Notes: generated by a model from the sequence alone, not told the origin. Numbered from the stretch's first letter, positions 52,298 to 61,983 are shown. The stretch: DNA of 64,000 nucleotides from Eggerthia catenaformis OT 569 = DSM 20559 (GCF_000340375.1 NZ_KB446649.1:64339-128338), one strand, 5' to 3'. A program made the numbers and translations.

Positions 52298-53632
52298 TTA
52301 TCGATCTTCCAGCTTAATATAATTATGAATATTCCCAACATATTTTGTTGCCGGACGAATGATTCTGTCAGCATAAAGCTTTGTTTCAATATTATGAGAA
52401 ACCCACCCTACTGTTCTTCCTATCACAAATAATAAAGTGTATAAATCTTCCGGAATACCCAGCATGTCATAAACCAGACCGCTATAAAAATCTACATTCG
52501 GGCAGACATTAATACCTTTTCTCTCCTCGATTTCAGCGACAGCTTCTTTTGCGAATAACCGATAAAACTGATACTCCTTATATCTATTTTTCTCTAAAGC
52601 AAGTTTCTTACATTTTTCTCCTAGTATTTCAGCTCTTGGATCAGAGAGAGTATAAACAGCATGACCAATACCATAAATAAGTCCTGAGTGATCATTAAAA
52701 TCTTTATCAAGAATACGTCTAACCAGATTTCTTATTTCTTTATCAGAAGCTTCTAAGCTAATCTCTTGAATAGCTGCTTTCATCTGCTTACAGACAGCTA
52801 AATTAGCACCTCCATGTTTCGGTCCCTTAAGTGATCCAATCGAACCGGCAACACTTGAATAAAGATCTGTTCCGGTAGAACTAATCACAACACTGGTAAA
52901 GGTAGAGTTATTACCTCCTCCATGATCCGCATGCAACACTAGTGCTGTATCTAATATTTCTGCCTCGGTAGAAGTAAACTGTCCATCCGGTCTCAATAAA
53001 TGAAGAATCTGCTGAGCAATAGACAATGATGGATCAAGATGATGAATGACTAAGCTGCTTTCATCATAATGATATGTCTTTGTAGCATATGTATAACAGA
53101 CAATCACAGGTATCTTGGCAATTAAGTGAATTCCCTTTTCCAAAGTATCATGAATATCAATACTGTCAGGATTATCCTGATCATAATTATAAAGCATTAA
53201 TACTTCCTGCTGAAGCTTATTCATTAAATTAGAAGCAGGAAATCCCAGAATAGAACGCTCCAGAAAATGAGCAGGCAGCTCATACCTCTTTATGATTGTC
53301 TCTTTAAATTCTTCTAATTCTTTTTTATCAGGAAGATAACCAAATAAAATAAGAAAACAAACTTCTTCAAATAAACAATGATTTCCTTTATTATGTTCTA
53401 AAATATCCCTTATTTCATATCCCCGATAATAAAGCCGTCCATAATCATCTATTTTCTTATGATTTTCCATCCTATATCCAACCACATCACTGATTCTGGT
53501 CAAGCCAATCAATACCCCTGTTCCATCCTCATTACGAAGTCCTTTTTTTACTGAATACTTATTATAAAGCTGATTCTCTATATTTGTCTGATTGAGTGCT
53601 TTCTGAAAACTTCTCTCAATAATATCTGCCAT
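52298..53632 (-). CDS. Citrate synthase
   Basis: Condenses oxaloacetate and acetyl-CoA. 444 residues; active His in HADHGGGNNSTFTSVVISS, substrate loop SLKGPKHGGANLAVCKQM, second His in GIGHAVYTLSDPRAEIL and Asp in CPNVDFYSGLVY. The N-terminal extension of about 60 residues is like the longer bacterial form. No other TCA enzymes are near; a biosynthetic role (2-oxoglutarate/glutamate) is likely but inferred. Confidence 0.95.
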   Translation of the reverse strand: MADIIERSFQKALNQTNIENQLYNKYSVKKGLRNEDGTGVLIGLTRISDVVGYRMENHKKIDDYGRLYYRGYEIRDILEHNKGNHCLFEEVCFLILFGYLPDKKELEEFKETIIKRYELPAHFLERSILGFPASNLMNKLQQEVLMLYNYDQDNPDSIDIHDTLEKGIHLIAKIPVIVCYTYATKTYHYDESSLVIHHLDPSLSIAQQILHLLRPDGQFTSTEAEILDTALVLHADHGGGNNSTFTSVVISSTGTDLYSSVAGSIGSLKGPKHGGANLAVCKQMKAAIQEISLEASDKEIRNLVRRILDKDFNDHSGLIYGIGHAVYTLSDPRAEILGEKCKKLALEKNRYKEYQFYRLFAKEAVAEIEERKGINVCPNVDFYSGLVYDMLGIPEDLYTLLFVIGRTVGWVSHNIETKLYADRIIRPATKYVGNIHNYIKLEDR

Positions 53633-53731
53633 AAGATTCTCCTGTATAATTATTTGTTATGATAACACAAAAGCAAAAAAATGTATAGAGAATATCGTTT
53701 AATCATAAATAGTCAACTGATAAATATAAAA

Positions 53732-53759
53732 AGAAGAAATATATTGTTATATTTCTTCT
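53732..53759 (-). terminator. Terminator after the Cof-type phosphatase
   Basis: GTAGAAGAAATATA / TATATTTCTTCT with TTTTTAT after it on the minus strand; the stem starts at the stop codon of the HAD gene. Confidence 0.7.
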
Positions 53760-54531
53760 ACTTTATTAAACCATATTTTAAGCAAGCTTTTTGGATACCG
53801 TTTTGAATAGGCGTATCAGTAATATAATCCGCTTTATTCAAAAGTTCAGGATAGCCATTGCTCATTGCAATTTTAGTCCATTCATCTTTGAACATAACAA
53901 GATCATTTTCTCCATCACCAAAAACAAAAACATCTTCATCCTTGCCTTGTGCCAACCCAATCATCTCTTTAATTCCCTGATCTTTTGCATCATGTTGATA
54001 AGTAAGATATTTATCTACAAAATGAATATGCCCTAAGGTATCCTTTAATGTAAGATTCTCTATCCTTTCTGTATAAGCAATATAAATTTTATAAATATCG
54101 CTGATATCTTCAAAATCTAAATCTTTCTGATAAAAATAACGAGTCGGTTCCTGTCTAAATCCGACCTGCCTTATAAAACGTTCATCCTTCATAATAACAT
54201 CTATACTATCATTAGGAGATATAAGTATTCCTAGTCCTAATAAATCTGCTTCCTTAAGAAGCTGAATAGCTTTCTCTTTATCTAGAGGACTGTTTTTTAT
54301 AACCTTATTATGATAGACCAGACATGCTCCACCATTAGCCACTACATGATCAATATGAGCCATCTGAGCAATTTTCTTCGTTTTATAGTAAGCTCTTCCA
54401 GTCGCAATAGACACAAAATGCCCTGCTTCTTTCAGTTTTTCTATTGTCTCTACAGCACTAGATACCAATTTTCCAGTCTTTAAATCAGTTAATGTACCAT
54501 CAATATCAAAAAATATATATTTTCTATTCAT
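53758..54531 (-). CDS. Cof-type HAD phosphatase
   Basis: 257 residues; HAD motif I FFDIDGTLTDLKTG, motif II SIATGRAYYK and motif IV VFGDGENDLVMFK, with a C2-type alpha/beta cap between them. Such enzymes act on sugar phosphates, FMN or PLP; the substrate is unknown. Overlaps the P-type ATPase gene by 8 bases, so co-transcribed. Confidence 0.9.
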   Translation of the reverse strand: MNRKYIFFDIDGTLTDLKTGKLVSSAVETIEKLKEAGHFVSIATGRAYYKTKKIAQMAHIDHVVANGGACLVYHNKVIKNSPLDKEKAIQLLKEADLLGLGILISPNDSIDVIMKDERFIRQVGFRQEPTRYFYQKDLDFEDISDIYKIYIAYTERIENLTLKDTLGHIHFVDKYLTYQHDAKDQGIKEMIGLAQGKDEDVFVFGDGENDLVMFKDEWTKIAMSNGYPELLNKADYITDTPIQNGIQKACLKYGLIK

Positions 54532-56815
54532 AATATCCTCGCTTTATCTCAATACGATTTAATATCTTTGAATAAGCCATAACAATTATTATTGAAATAG
54601 CTGATATGATTATAAGATGAAAAAGATTTAAAGTAAAGAGACCTGATACATCCAAATAACGAGGAAATAAAAGAATTAAACTAAAGCTTAAAACAAAGTC
54701 TACAACAAGTATAAATAAAGATAATTTCGTGAATGGATGAGAGACCTTATATACCACAAAATAACTAATAAGATTGGTCACTAGAAAACTTAGCGCAATA
54801 TATTGATTATTTTCTAATAAATGGTGTTTTCTAAGAACCAAAAGAATTAGAATCTGTGTTACTACAGACAAAGCACAAGGCAAAGCAGTCTGTAAAACAT
54901 GCTTCAAGAAACCATCTCGACTGACTTTTACATTTTTTTGTAAAGTGATAAAAAATGACGGTATTCCTATTGCAAAGCTGCTAATCAAAGTCAGCTGTAC
55001 CGGTGTATATGGATAAAGAGCTCCCAGCAATCCGAAAATCAGGCTTAAAACAGCTGAATAGATAGTTTTTGTTAAGTATAATGAACTGACTTTTTCAATA
55101 TTACCTATAATTGTACGTCCCTCTCTAACAATATCTTTCATGCCTGAAAATTGTGAATCAACTAATACAATAGCCGCTGCCTGTTTGGCAGCATCTGCTC
55201 CATTTGCCATTGCAATACCACAGTCTGACTGTTTAATAGCCAGTACATCATTAATGCCATCTCCAACCATAGCAACAACATGCTTTTTCTGCAATGATTC
55301 AATAATATACTTTTTCTGTTCCGGTTTTACACGTCCAAAAACATGAATATTTTCAATCTCTTCAGAAAAACTATCTAAATCATCAGAAAGCTCCATAGCA
55401 TTCACATATTGATGAGCATTCTTGATACCTGCCTTGATACATATTCTTGAAACTGTCACGGGATTGTCACCTGATAAAACACGAATAGAGACATTCTCTT
55501 TAGCAAAAAAGCGAAAAGTCTCAACCGCATCTTCCCTTAATACATCTTCAATAATTATCAAGGCACAGCATATTAAACAATTCTCTGCATCATATTCTCC
55601 TAAAAGAAGTACACGATACCCCTCATCAGCATAATAATGTGTTTTTTCTTTTATTTCCTGATCATCAGTTATAAATTCAGGTGCTCCTAAGATAAACTGC
55701 CCTTCCTTAAAATTAACCCGATGACTTTTTCGTTCACTGGAAAAAGGTATTTCATCTATAAAACTATATTCACTATTCTTCTTAAAATAATCTTTTAAGG
55801 CTTTCTGAGTAGCATTTTCATCATCATTTACATAAACAAAAGATCCCATTATTTTATCAATGTCATCTTTAGTATAGTTTCCTAAAGTAACAACATCTAT
55901 AACTTTTAAATCCCCTGTTGTGATTGTTCCTGTCTTATCAAGACATAATTCATCAATTCTTGCGAGTGACTCAATAGCTTCCATCTGCTGAACAAGAGCT
56001 TTCTTTTTAGCCAATCTTTCAACTCCCAATACAAAAGAAATAGAAGTCAAGAGAACAAGTCCTTCCGGAATCATACCAATCACACCGGCTACTGTCTTAA
56101 TGACAGCAACTGATAAATTATCATTAACATAATATTGAGCTCTAAATAGTAAAAGACCTATCGGTATAATTATAATACTTAATATCTTAATAATCTTCTC
56201 TATTGTATTTTTCATTTCTGAAGTAATACGATTACCTTTTTTAGCCTCTAAAACAATATGAGATGAATAATTGTCTTTTCCTGTCCTAATCACTTGAACA
56301 ATTGCACTTCCGCTTATAACATAGCTGCCGGCTAATACTTCATCTCCTCTATCTTTGATAACTGCATCAGCTTCTCCGGTTAAAAGTGATTCATTAACTT
56401 CTAAATGATGACTCTCCAATACAGATGAATCAGCCGGTATCTGATTACCGGCTTCTAAATAAACAATATCATCAAGTACAAGTTCATCAGTATTTAATAG
56501 TTCCTGTTTTTCTCTTAATACTTTAATATGAGACTGAGTAACTATTGAAAGCTTATCAATAATTTTTTTAACTTTAAATTCCTGATAGATACCAATAAAA
56601 GTATTAGTAAAAATCACTCCTAAAAAAGCCATATTTTTATACTGACCTGTTAAAAAGATAATAATAGCTAAAAAAAGATTAAGAAAGTTAAAATAAGTTA
56701 ATACATGTTCACGAATAATCTGTTTTTTAGATTTAGAAATATTATCGTCAAGAAAATTAGTCTGTCCCGCTTTCTTTCTCTCCATGACTTCCTGCCGAGT
56801 CAATCCTTTAATCAT
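54524..56815 (-). CDS. P-type cation ATPase (CtpE-like)
   Basis: About 763 residues, 8-10 membrane helices. LTGEADAV (actuator), IPEGLVLLTS in the ion path, phosphorylated Asp in CLDKTGTITTGD, GDGINDVLAIKQSD hinge. No heavy-metal-binding domain and no CPC motif, so not a copper or cadmium pump. The PEGL sequence and overall length resemble mycobacterial CtpE, a Ca2+ uptake ATPase. ATG at 56815 is preceded by GAGGT. The ion is inferred only. Confidence 0.88.
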   Translation of the reverse strand: MIKGLTRQEVMERKKAGQTNFLDDNISKSKKQIIREHVLTYFNFLNLFLAIIIFLTGQYKNMAFLGVIFTNTFIGIYQEFKVKKIIDKLSIVTQSHIKVLREKQELLNTDELVLDDIVYLEAGNQIPADSSVLESHHLEVNESLLTGEADAVIKDRGDEVLAGSYVISGSAIVQVIRTGKDNYSSHIVLEAKKGNRITSEMKNTIEKIIKILSIIIIPIGLLLFRAQYYVNDNLSVAVIKTVAGVIGMIPEGLVLLTSISFVLGVERLAKKKALVQQMEAIESLARIDELCLDKTGTITTGDLKVIDVVTLGNYTKDDIDKIMGSFVYVNDDENATQKALKDYFKKNSEYSFIDEIPFSSERKSHRVNFKEGQFILGAPEFITDDQEIKEKTHYYADEGYRVLLLGEYDAENCLICCALIIIEDVLREDAVETFRFFAKENVSIRVLSGDNPVTVSRICIKAGIKNAHQYVNAMELSDDLDSFSEEIENIHVFGRVKPEQKKYIIESLQKKHVVAMVGDGINDVLAIKQSDCGIAMANGADAAKQAAAIVLVDSQFSGMKDIVREGRTIIGNIEKVSSLYLTKTIYSAVLSLIFGLLGALYPYTPVQLTLISSFAIGIPSFFITLQKNVKVSRDGFLKHVLQTALPCALSVVTQILILLVLRKHHLLENNQYIALSFLVTNLISYFVVYKVSHPFTKLSLFILVVDFVLSFSLILLFPRYLDVSGLFTLNLFHLIIISAISIIIVMAYSKILNRIEIKRGYYE

Positions 56816-56913
56816 AATGAATACCTCACAAATAAATAATATATACATAAATAATGAACTCTATTTGAACATCAGTACTATTAAAATAGTACCATATAAT
56901 GAATAATAAAAAA

Positions 56914-56930
56914 AACCTCAAACGAGGCTT
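56914..56930 (-). terminator. Terminator of the tRNA array
   Basis: CCTCGTTTGAGG stem followed by TTTTTTTT on the minus strand, just after tRNA-Ser. Confidence 0.75.
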
Positions 56931-56940
56931 TAATTATAAC

Positions 56941-57033
56941 TGGCGCAGGTTGAGGGATTCGAACCCCCGCAGGACTTTCATCCTCTGTCGGTTTTCAAGA
57001 CCGATCCCTTCAGCCGGACTTGGGTAAACCTGC
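56941..57033 (-). tRNA. tRNA-Ser(TGA)
   Basis: 93 bases with a long variable arm and encoded CCA; anticodon loop TCGGT-CTTGAAA-ACCGA. Confidence 0.95.
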
Positions 57034-57042
57034 ATCAATTAA

Positions 57043-57118
<76 letters not shown>

Positions 57119-57124
57119 AATATA

Positions 57125-57202
57125 TGGCGGTCTGGACGGGGCTCGAACCCGCGACCTCCGCCGTGACAGGGCGGCATTCTAAACCAGCTGAACTACCAGA
57201 CC
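57125..57202 (-). tRNA. tRNA-Asp(GTC)
   Basis: Anticodon loop CCGCC-CTGTCAC-GGCGG, acceptor GGTCTGG/CCAGACC, discriminator G, CCA encoded. Confidence 0.95.
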
Positions 57203-57207
57203 ATATT

Positions 57208-57284
<77 letters not shown>

Positions 57285-57292
57285 ATGTTTTT

Positions 57293-57369
57293 TGGTGGAC
57301 CCTGCAGGACTCGAACCTGCGACCAATCGGTTATGAGCCGATAGCTCTGACCAACTGAGCTAAGGGTCC
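57293..57369 (-). tRNA. tRNA-Ile2(CAT), lysidine type
   Basis: 77 bases, anticodon CAT. The body (GGACCCTTAGCTCAGTTGG and GGCTCATAACC) is like the B. subtilis tRNA-Ile2 whose C34 is changed to lysidine by TilS, not like elongator Met. Identity by resemblance. Confidence 0.8.
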
Positions 57370-57398
57370 TTTACAGAGAAACACCTTTAATTGTTTAA

Positions 57399-57475
57399 TG
57401 GTAGCGGGAAAGGGATTCGAACCCCCGACACTCCGGGTATGAACCGAATGCTCTAGCCAACTGAGCTATCCCGCC
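57399..57475 (-). tRNA. Elongator tRNA-Met(CAT)
   Basis: 77 bases; GGCGGGATAGCTCAGTTGGC and CGGTTCATACCCG resemble the B. subtilis elongator; CCA encoded. Confidence 0.9.
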
Positions 57476-57489
57476 ATTATCTGTTTAAT

Positions 57490-57565
57490 TGGTGGAGCTT
57501 AGCGGGATCGAACCGCTGACCTCCTGCGTGCAAAGCAGGCGCTCTCCCAGCTGAGCTAAAGCCCC
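57490..57565 (-). tRNA. tRNA-Ala(TGC)
   Basis: 76 bases; anticodon loop CCTGC-TTTGCAC-GCAGG, acceptor GGGGCTT, CCA encoded. Confidence 0.95.
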
Positions 57566-57570
57566 TTAAA

Positions 57571-57647
57571 TGGTCGGGAAGACAGGATTCGAACCTGCGA
57601 CCCCCTGGTCCCAAACCAGGTGCACTACCAAGCTGTGCTACTTCCCG
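57571..57647 (-). tRNA. tRNA-Pro(TGG)
   Basis: 77 bases; anticodon loop CCTGG-TTTGGGA-CCAGG, acceptor CGGGAAG/CTTCCCG. Confidence 0.95.
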
Positions 57648-57663
57648 TTATTACACAATTGAG

Positions 57664-57740
57664 TGGCGCGCTAGACAGGAGTCGAACCCGTAACCTCTTG
57701 ATCCGTAGTCAAGCACTCTATCCAATTGAGCTACTAGCGC
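57664..57740 (-). tRNA. tRNA-Arg(ACG)
   Basis: 77 bases; anticodon loop CTTGA-CTACGGA-TCAAG (A34 edited to inosine by TadA), acceptor GCGCTAG. Confidence 0.95.
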
Positions 57741-57762
57741 ATATATCAATCAGTGCTTTTCT

Positions 57763-57791
57763 ATATTAGCATTCTATTGATTGATTTACAA
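57763..57791 (-). promoter_or_regulatory. Internal promoter of the tRNA array
   Basis: TTGTAA (57791-57786), 17-base spacer, TAATAT (57768-57763), in the 88-base gap between tRNA-Leu and tRNA-Arg. It would drive the nine downstream tRNAs. Confidence 0.6.
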
Positions 57792-57828
57792 GCTTTTTTT
57801 AACTTTTCTGACTTTATCCTTTAGAAAA

Positions 57829-57917
57829 TGGTGCCTCGGGCCGGAGTCGAACCGGCACGGAGTTTGAAGTCCGCAGGATTTTAAGTCCTGTGCGTCTACC
57901 AATTTCGCCACCGAGGC
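57829..57917 (-). tRNA. tRNA-Leu(TAA)
   Basis: 89 bases with variable arm; anticodon loop CAGGA-CTTAAAA-TCCTG, acceptor GCCTCGG/CCGAGGC. Confidence 0.95.
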
Positions 57918-57924
57918 AAAATGA

Positions 57925-57999
57925 TGGAGGTTCCAACCGGACTCGAACCGATGCTCGAAGAGTTGCAGTCTTCTGCCTTACCAACTTGGCTATGGAACC
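57925..57999 (-). tRNA. tRNA-Cys(GCA)
   Basis: 75 bases; anticodon loop with CTGCAAC (GCA) and the U73 discriminator typical of tRNA-Cys; CCA encoded. Confidence 0.95.
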
Positions 58000-58018
58000 A
58001 TCAATAAACTGCTTAATC

Positions 58019-58047
58019 AATATACACTAGAATATATTAAAATGCAA
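58019..58047 (-). promoter_or_regulatory. Upstream promoter of the tRNA array
   Basis: TTGCAT (58047-58042), 17-base spacer, TATATT (58024-58019), 20 bases before tRNA-Cys. Confidence 0.65.
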
Positions 58048-58081
58048 TACCTTTTACAAAAAAAGTAAGCAGAAAAGGACT

Positions 58082-58906
58082 TCATAGGTGCTCTCTTCTA
58101 TGACTTGATTCCCTAAACCTGTCCTTTAAGATCTCCTCATCATTTTCACTAATTGCTTTTTCCATGATATCAAGTTGATTCTTAAAGTTTTTAATACTAC
58201 TAAGAAGATATTTCTTATTATTCAAAAACAGTTCGGTCCATAAATCTTCATTAATATTCGCAATTCTTGTTAAATCTCTAAAAGAATCTCCAATATATTT
58301 TCCGGTATTATACTTTTGCGTATCGCTATTCATTAAAGCAACCGCTAAAATATGAGGGAGCTGAGAAGTATAAGAAATTATTTCATCATGATCATAAGGA
58401 CTCATGATTTTTGTTGAATGAAAGCCTAATTGAGATGCCAAATACTGCATTTTCTTTATACTTTCTGATTTATTTTTCTGATGCTCAATAATAATAAAAT
58501 TAGCGTCTTTAAAGACTTCTTTACTGGCATATGCATATCCTTTTTTTTCTCTTCCTGCCATTGGATGAACACTAATATATTCTACATTGTCAGGAAGCAG
58601 TTGCAATACTTCATTTAAAAAGTAAGATTTTATACCTACAGCATCACTTATAATGCTGCCTGCTTTAAAATGATTCTTTTTTATAAAGTCGATTACTAAT
58701 GAAGGATACAGACAGATTATAGTTAAATCTGTTTCGGGAATAATTTGAACACCATCAGTAAAGCCATCTATAATACATCCCTCTTCTTTTGCCTGTTCTA
58801 AAGTATCTACATCACTATCAATGCCATAAACTTCAAATCCTTTTCCTTTTAGTGCCTTAACAAAGCTGCCCCCTATAACACCTAAACCAACAACAGTAAC
58901 TTTCAT
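58082..58906 (-). CDS. tyrA: Prephenate dehydrogenase
   Basis: NAD(P)-dependent tyrosine branch enzyme. 274 residues: VTVVGLGVIGGSFVKAL (Rossmann), ISDAVGIKSYF, ISVHPMAGREKKGY (active His) and SQLPHILAVALM, followed by a helical dimerisation domain. It has no chorismate mutase or ACT domain. Stand-alone, without the rest of the aromatic pathway. Substrate prephenate rather than arogenate is assumed. Confidence 0.88.
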   Translation of the reverse strand: MKVTVVGLGVIGGSFVKALKGKGFEVYGIDSDVDTLEQAKEEGCIIDGFTDGVQIIPETDLTIICLYPSLVIDFIKKNHFKAGSIISDAVGIKSYFLNEVLQLLPDNVEYISVHPMAGREKKGYAYASKEVFKDANFIIIEHQKNKSESIKKMQYLASQLGFHSTKIMSPYDHDEIISYTSQLPHILAVALMNSDTQKYNTGKYIGDSFRDLTRIANINEDLWTELFLNNKKYLLSSIKNFKNQLDIMEKAISENDEEILKDRFRESSHRREHL

Positions 58907-58942
58907 TTTTTCTTCCTCTTTTTAAATTAATTTATTGAAGAA

Positions 58943-58965
58943 AGGATTTCACTCTGTGAAATCCT
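58943..58965 (-). terminator. Terminator after pncB
   Basis: AGGATTTCAC-AGA-GTGAAATCCT then TTCTTC on the minus strand; the first arm touches the pncB stop codon. Confidence 0.7.
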
Positions 58966-60421
58966 AACCCCTTTTTTCCTGTAACATTTTCAATTTAAAA
59001 TCAATCAGTTTTTCTGAAAGATCTACATAATAGCTATGTGGATATTCCAGTCTAAAGATTTCATCCCACATCAGTCTTTCCTGTTGAATTACTCTTTGTC
59101 TGATCTGTTCTAATGAGTAATTTGGATAAACACATTTTCCTTTATCAAACACTAACTGCTGTAACTCAAAGAATTCATAGCTGCCGGCCGGTAACGTTTT
59201 ATTCTTCCACTTATCAAGCTGTGAATAAATCACCAAATCGTTATTGGCATCAATGACTTCATCTGCAAATGTTATATAATCAGCAATAGCCTTATTTGTT
59301 TCCTTTTCAATTAATCGATAAACCTTCTTATATCCCGGATTAGTAATTTTTTCCCTGTTTTCAGAAATTTTTATTCTTGGTTCAATATGTCCTTCTTTAT
59401 TTTCCACTGCTGCCAGCTTATAAACACCGCCAAATACCGGAGAAGACTTTGAAGTAATCATATTTTCCCCTACACCAAAAGAATCAATACATGCTCCCTG
59501 TTCTAAAACTGAACGAATAAGATATTCATCTAAAGAATTTGATACGGAAATCTTAGCATCATGAAAACCGGCAACGTCAAGCATAGCTCTTGCTTTCTTA
59601 GTAAGATAAGCAATATCTCCTGAGTCAATACGAATACCTGCCAATCGCTTTCCCATTGGCAACAGAACTTCTTCAGCAGTTCTAATTGCATTAGGAACAC
59701 CGCTTTTCAATGTATCATAAGTATCTACCAATAATATACAAGAATCAGGATATACCTCGGCATATGCTTTAAAAGCTTCATATTCATTTTCAAAAGACTG
59801 AACAAAAGAGTGAGCCATTGTACCCAAAACCGGAATGTTAAACATCTTTCCTGCCATCACTGTTGCTGTTCCACAAGCTCCTCCAATATAAGCAGCTCTA
59901 GCTCCATAATTAGCCCCATCATATCCCTGAGCTCTTCTAGCACCAAATTCCATAACTGCTCTTCCTTTGGCTTCCTGAACAACACGTCTTGTCTTAGTAG
60001 CAATTAGAGACTGATGATTAATAGAAACTAGCAGGAATGTTTCAATCAGCTGTACTTCAATAATCTTTCCCTTTACTGTTACAATTGGTTCATAAGGAAA
60101 AACCGGTGTTCCTTCCGGAATAGCCCAGATAGTTCCGGTAAACTGAAACTTTCTTAAATAGTCAAAAAAATCTTCATCAAACTTATTTAAGCTTCTTAAA
60201 TACTCTATATCTCCTTCACTAAAATGCATATTTTCTATAGACTCTATTACCTGTTGTAACCCGGCAGCAAGCACTGTTCCGCCATTATCAGGATTCTTTC
60301 TATAGAACATATCAAAATAAACTATTTCCTCCTGTCTTTTTTTCTTGAAATAGCTATATGCCATTGTAAGTTCATAAAAATCCATTATTAATGTAATATT
60401 TCTTTCACTATTCACGTTCAT
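58964..60421 (-). CDS. pncB: Nicotinate phosphoribosyltransferase
   Basis: Salvages nicotinate to nicotinate mononucleotide for NAD. 485 residues, the Gram-positive length. LIMDFYELTMAYSYFKK at the start, EFGARRAQGYDGANYGARAAY, phospho-His region GTMAHSFVQSFENE, RIDSGDIAYLTKKAR, GVGENMITSKSSPVFGGVYKL. Followed by a terminator; divergent from the DUF1275 gene. Confidence 0.96.
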   Translation of the reverse strand: MNVNSERNITLIMDFYELTMAYSYFKKKRQEEIVYFDMFYRKNPDNGGTVLAAGLQQVIESIENMHFSEGDIEYLRSLNKFDEDFFDYLRKFQFTGTIWAIPEGTPVFPYEPIVTVKGKIIEVQLIETFLLVSINHQSLIATKTRRVVQEAKGRAVMEFGARRAQGYDGANYGARAAYIGGACGTATVMAGKMFNIPVLGTMAHSFVQSFENEYEAFKAYAEVYPDSCILLVDTYDTLKSGVPNAIRTAEEVLLPMGKRLAGIRIDSGDIAYLTKKARAMLDVAGFHDAKISVSNSLDEYLIRSVLEQGACIDSFGVGENMITSKSSPVFGGVYKLAAVENKEGHIEPRIKISENREKITNPGYKKVYRLIEKETNKAIADYITFADEVIDANNDLVIYSQLDKWKNKTLPAGSYEFFELQQLVFDKGKCVYPNYSLEQIRQRVIQQERLMWDEIFRLEYPHSYYVDLSEKLIDFKLKMLQEKRG

Positions 60422-60551
60422 TTTTTATCACGCTCCTAAATTGTATACATTTTACTCTAATATGTCAGGAAAATAAAGTAAACATACGAATTTCTTATAA
60501 ATATCTTTAATTTTCTATTAAAATTGAGTTATAATGTCTCAGGTGATAATT

Positions 60552-61256
60552 ATGGAAGATTATTTAGAATGTGAAAAATATCATGTTTTTCTTTTACTAA
60601 TATTTGTAGCGGGATTTTATGGAGCCTATACTTTGACAGTTCGCGGTCATGTCTTTTCTAATGCACAGACTGCTAATTTGGTATTATTTGGTATTGCGAT
60701 AGCTGATAATAATTTTTCAAAAGCTGCTTCAATTTTTTCCAGTATGACTGCTTATTTTATAGGAACAATGCTTTCTGAGCATCTTGCCTGGCTGTTTCAT
60801 AAAATTCATTTTCTAAGATGGGATACATTGCTTATAGGTATAGATATTATTATTATAACTATATTAGGCTTATTGCCTAGTTATACATCTGATATTATCT
60901 ATACATCTAGTATCGGTTTTATGTGTGCAATGCAGTTTAATACTTTTAGACAATCAGAAGGTATTCCCATGTCCACTACTTTTGTAACAAATCATGTTAG
61001 ACAAACAGGAAGCTATTTTGTCAGATGGCTAAGAAAACGAGAAGAAAAAACATATTTAATAAGATTTCTTAAACATTTGGGTATGATTATTACTTTTATT
61101 ACAGGTGTAATTGTTTCCACAATACTTGGTCATTTATTTAAAAGTTCAGCTATCTTATTCGCAAATATTATACTAATTATACTATTCATTGACTTATTAA
61201 GAGCAGATTTGATTAAAGAAAAAGATCGCCATTATCAGATTCCCCAAGGACACTAA
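60552..61256 (+). CDS. DUF1275 (YoaK-like) membrane protein
   Basis: 234 residues with six membrane helices. The family block AYTLTVRGHVFSNAQTANLV corresponds to the conserved GG(F/V)FTSHMTGN region, followed by FGIAIADNNFSK. ATG at 60552 follows AGGTGAT. Function of DUF1275 is unknown; a transport role is often suggested. Single gene with a bidirectional terminator. Confidence 0.85.
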   Translation: MEDYLECEKYHVFLLLIFVAGFYGAYTLTVRGHVFSNAQTANLVLFGIAIADNNFSKAASIFSSMTAYFIGTMLSEHLAWLFHKIHFLRWDTLLIGIDIIIITILGLLPSYTSDIIYTSSIGFMCAMQFNTFRQSEGIPMSTTFVTNHVRQTGSYFVRWLRKREEKTYLIRFLKHLGMIITFITGVIVSTILGHLFKSSAILFANIILIILFIDLLRADLIKEKDRHYQIPQGH

Positions 61257-61286
61257 AAAACAAAGTACCTCAATACTTTGTTTTTT
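61255..61286 (+). terminator. Bidirectional terminator between DUF1275 gene and rnc
   Basis: AAAAAACAAAGTA-CCTCAA-TACTTTGTTTTTT: 13-bp stem with U-runs for both strands. Confidence 0.9.
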
Positions 61287-61983
61287 AGTCTTTTTCTTTT
61301 GTCTTAGCCATCTTTAATAAAGCATCTTTCGCTGACTGCTGTTCAGCTTTTTTCTTGCTTGTTCCCTTTCCTGTTCCAAGAACCATACCATCCAGAGTTA
61401 CATTAATTGTAAACTCCGGTGCATTAGCCGGTCCAGTTTCAGCAATAAGCTTATATGTTACACTGCGTCTATCATCAGCCTGAATAAGCTCCTGCAGCTT
61501 AGTTTTATAGTCTATAATCTCTTCAGAATGAAATACATCATCTACATGCTTAAAGATTGTTTTATGAAGTATTTTAATAACTTCTTTTTTCCCGCAGTCA
61601 AGATAAAGTGCACCTACAAATGACTCAAAAATATCACAAAGAACACTGTCACGATCTCTGCCCCCGCTCTTTTCCTCACCAACACCTAAATAAATCAGTT
61701 CTTCCAGTCTCAATTCTCTGGCAAATTTAGCAAGCGATTCTTCTCTAACTAATTTAGATCTTAAGGTTGTCAATTCTCCTTCCGGATAATCAGGATAAGA
61801 TTTAAAAAGATATTCAGAAACAAACAGCTGTAAAACAGCATCTCCCATAAATTCTAATCTTTCATAATCTTCCAATTTGTTCTGTGCTTCATTTGCATAA
61901 GAAGAATGCGTAAAAGCCTGTTTATAATATTTTAAGCTATGAAAAGGTATATTTTCTTTGATTAGATAATCAAGAATTTTCAT
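61285..61983 (-). CDS. rnc: Ribonuclease III
   Basis: Cuts double-stranded RNA, including rRNA precursors. 232 residues: catalytic signature YERLEFMGDAVLQLFVSEYL, the second acidic site CDIFESFVGALYLD, and a C-terminal double-stranded-RNA-binding domain (about 155-228, with GTGKGTSKKKAEQQSAKDAL). Overlaps plsX by 14 bases. The smc gene that usually follows is not here. Confidence 0.97.
   Translation of the reverse strand: MKILDYLIKENIPFHSLKYYKQAFTHSSYANEAQNKLEDYERLEFMGDAVLQLFVSEYLFKSYPDYPEGELTTLRSKLVREESLAKFARELRLEELIYLGVGEEKSGGRDRDSVLCDIFESFVGALYLDCGKKEVIKILHKTIFKHVDDVFHSEEIIDYKTKLQELIQADDRRSVTYKLIAETGPANAPEFTINVTLDGMVLGTGKGTSKKKAEQQSAKDALLKMAKTKEKD

Noticed and set aside
57814-58020. Open reading frame over tRNA-Leu and tRNA-Cys
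   Set aside because: The frame lies on top of two clear tRNA genes and has no ribosome site.
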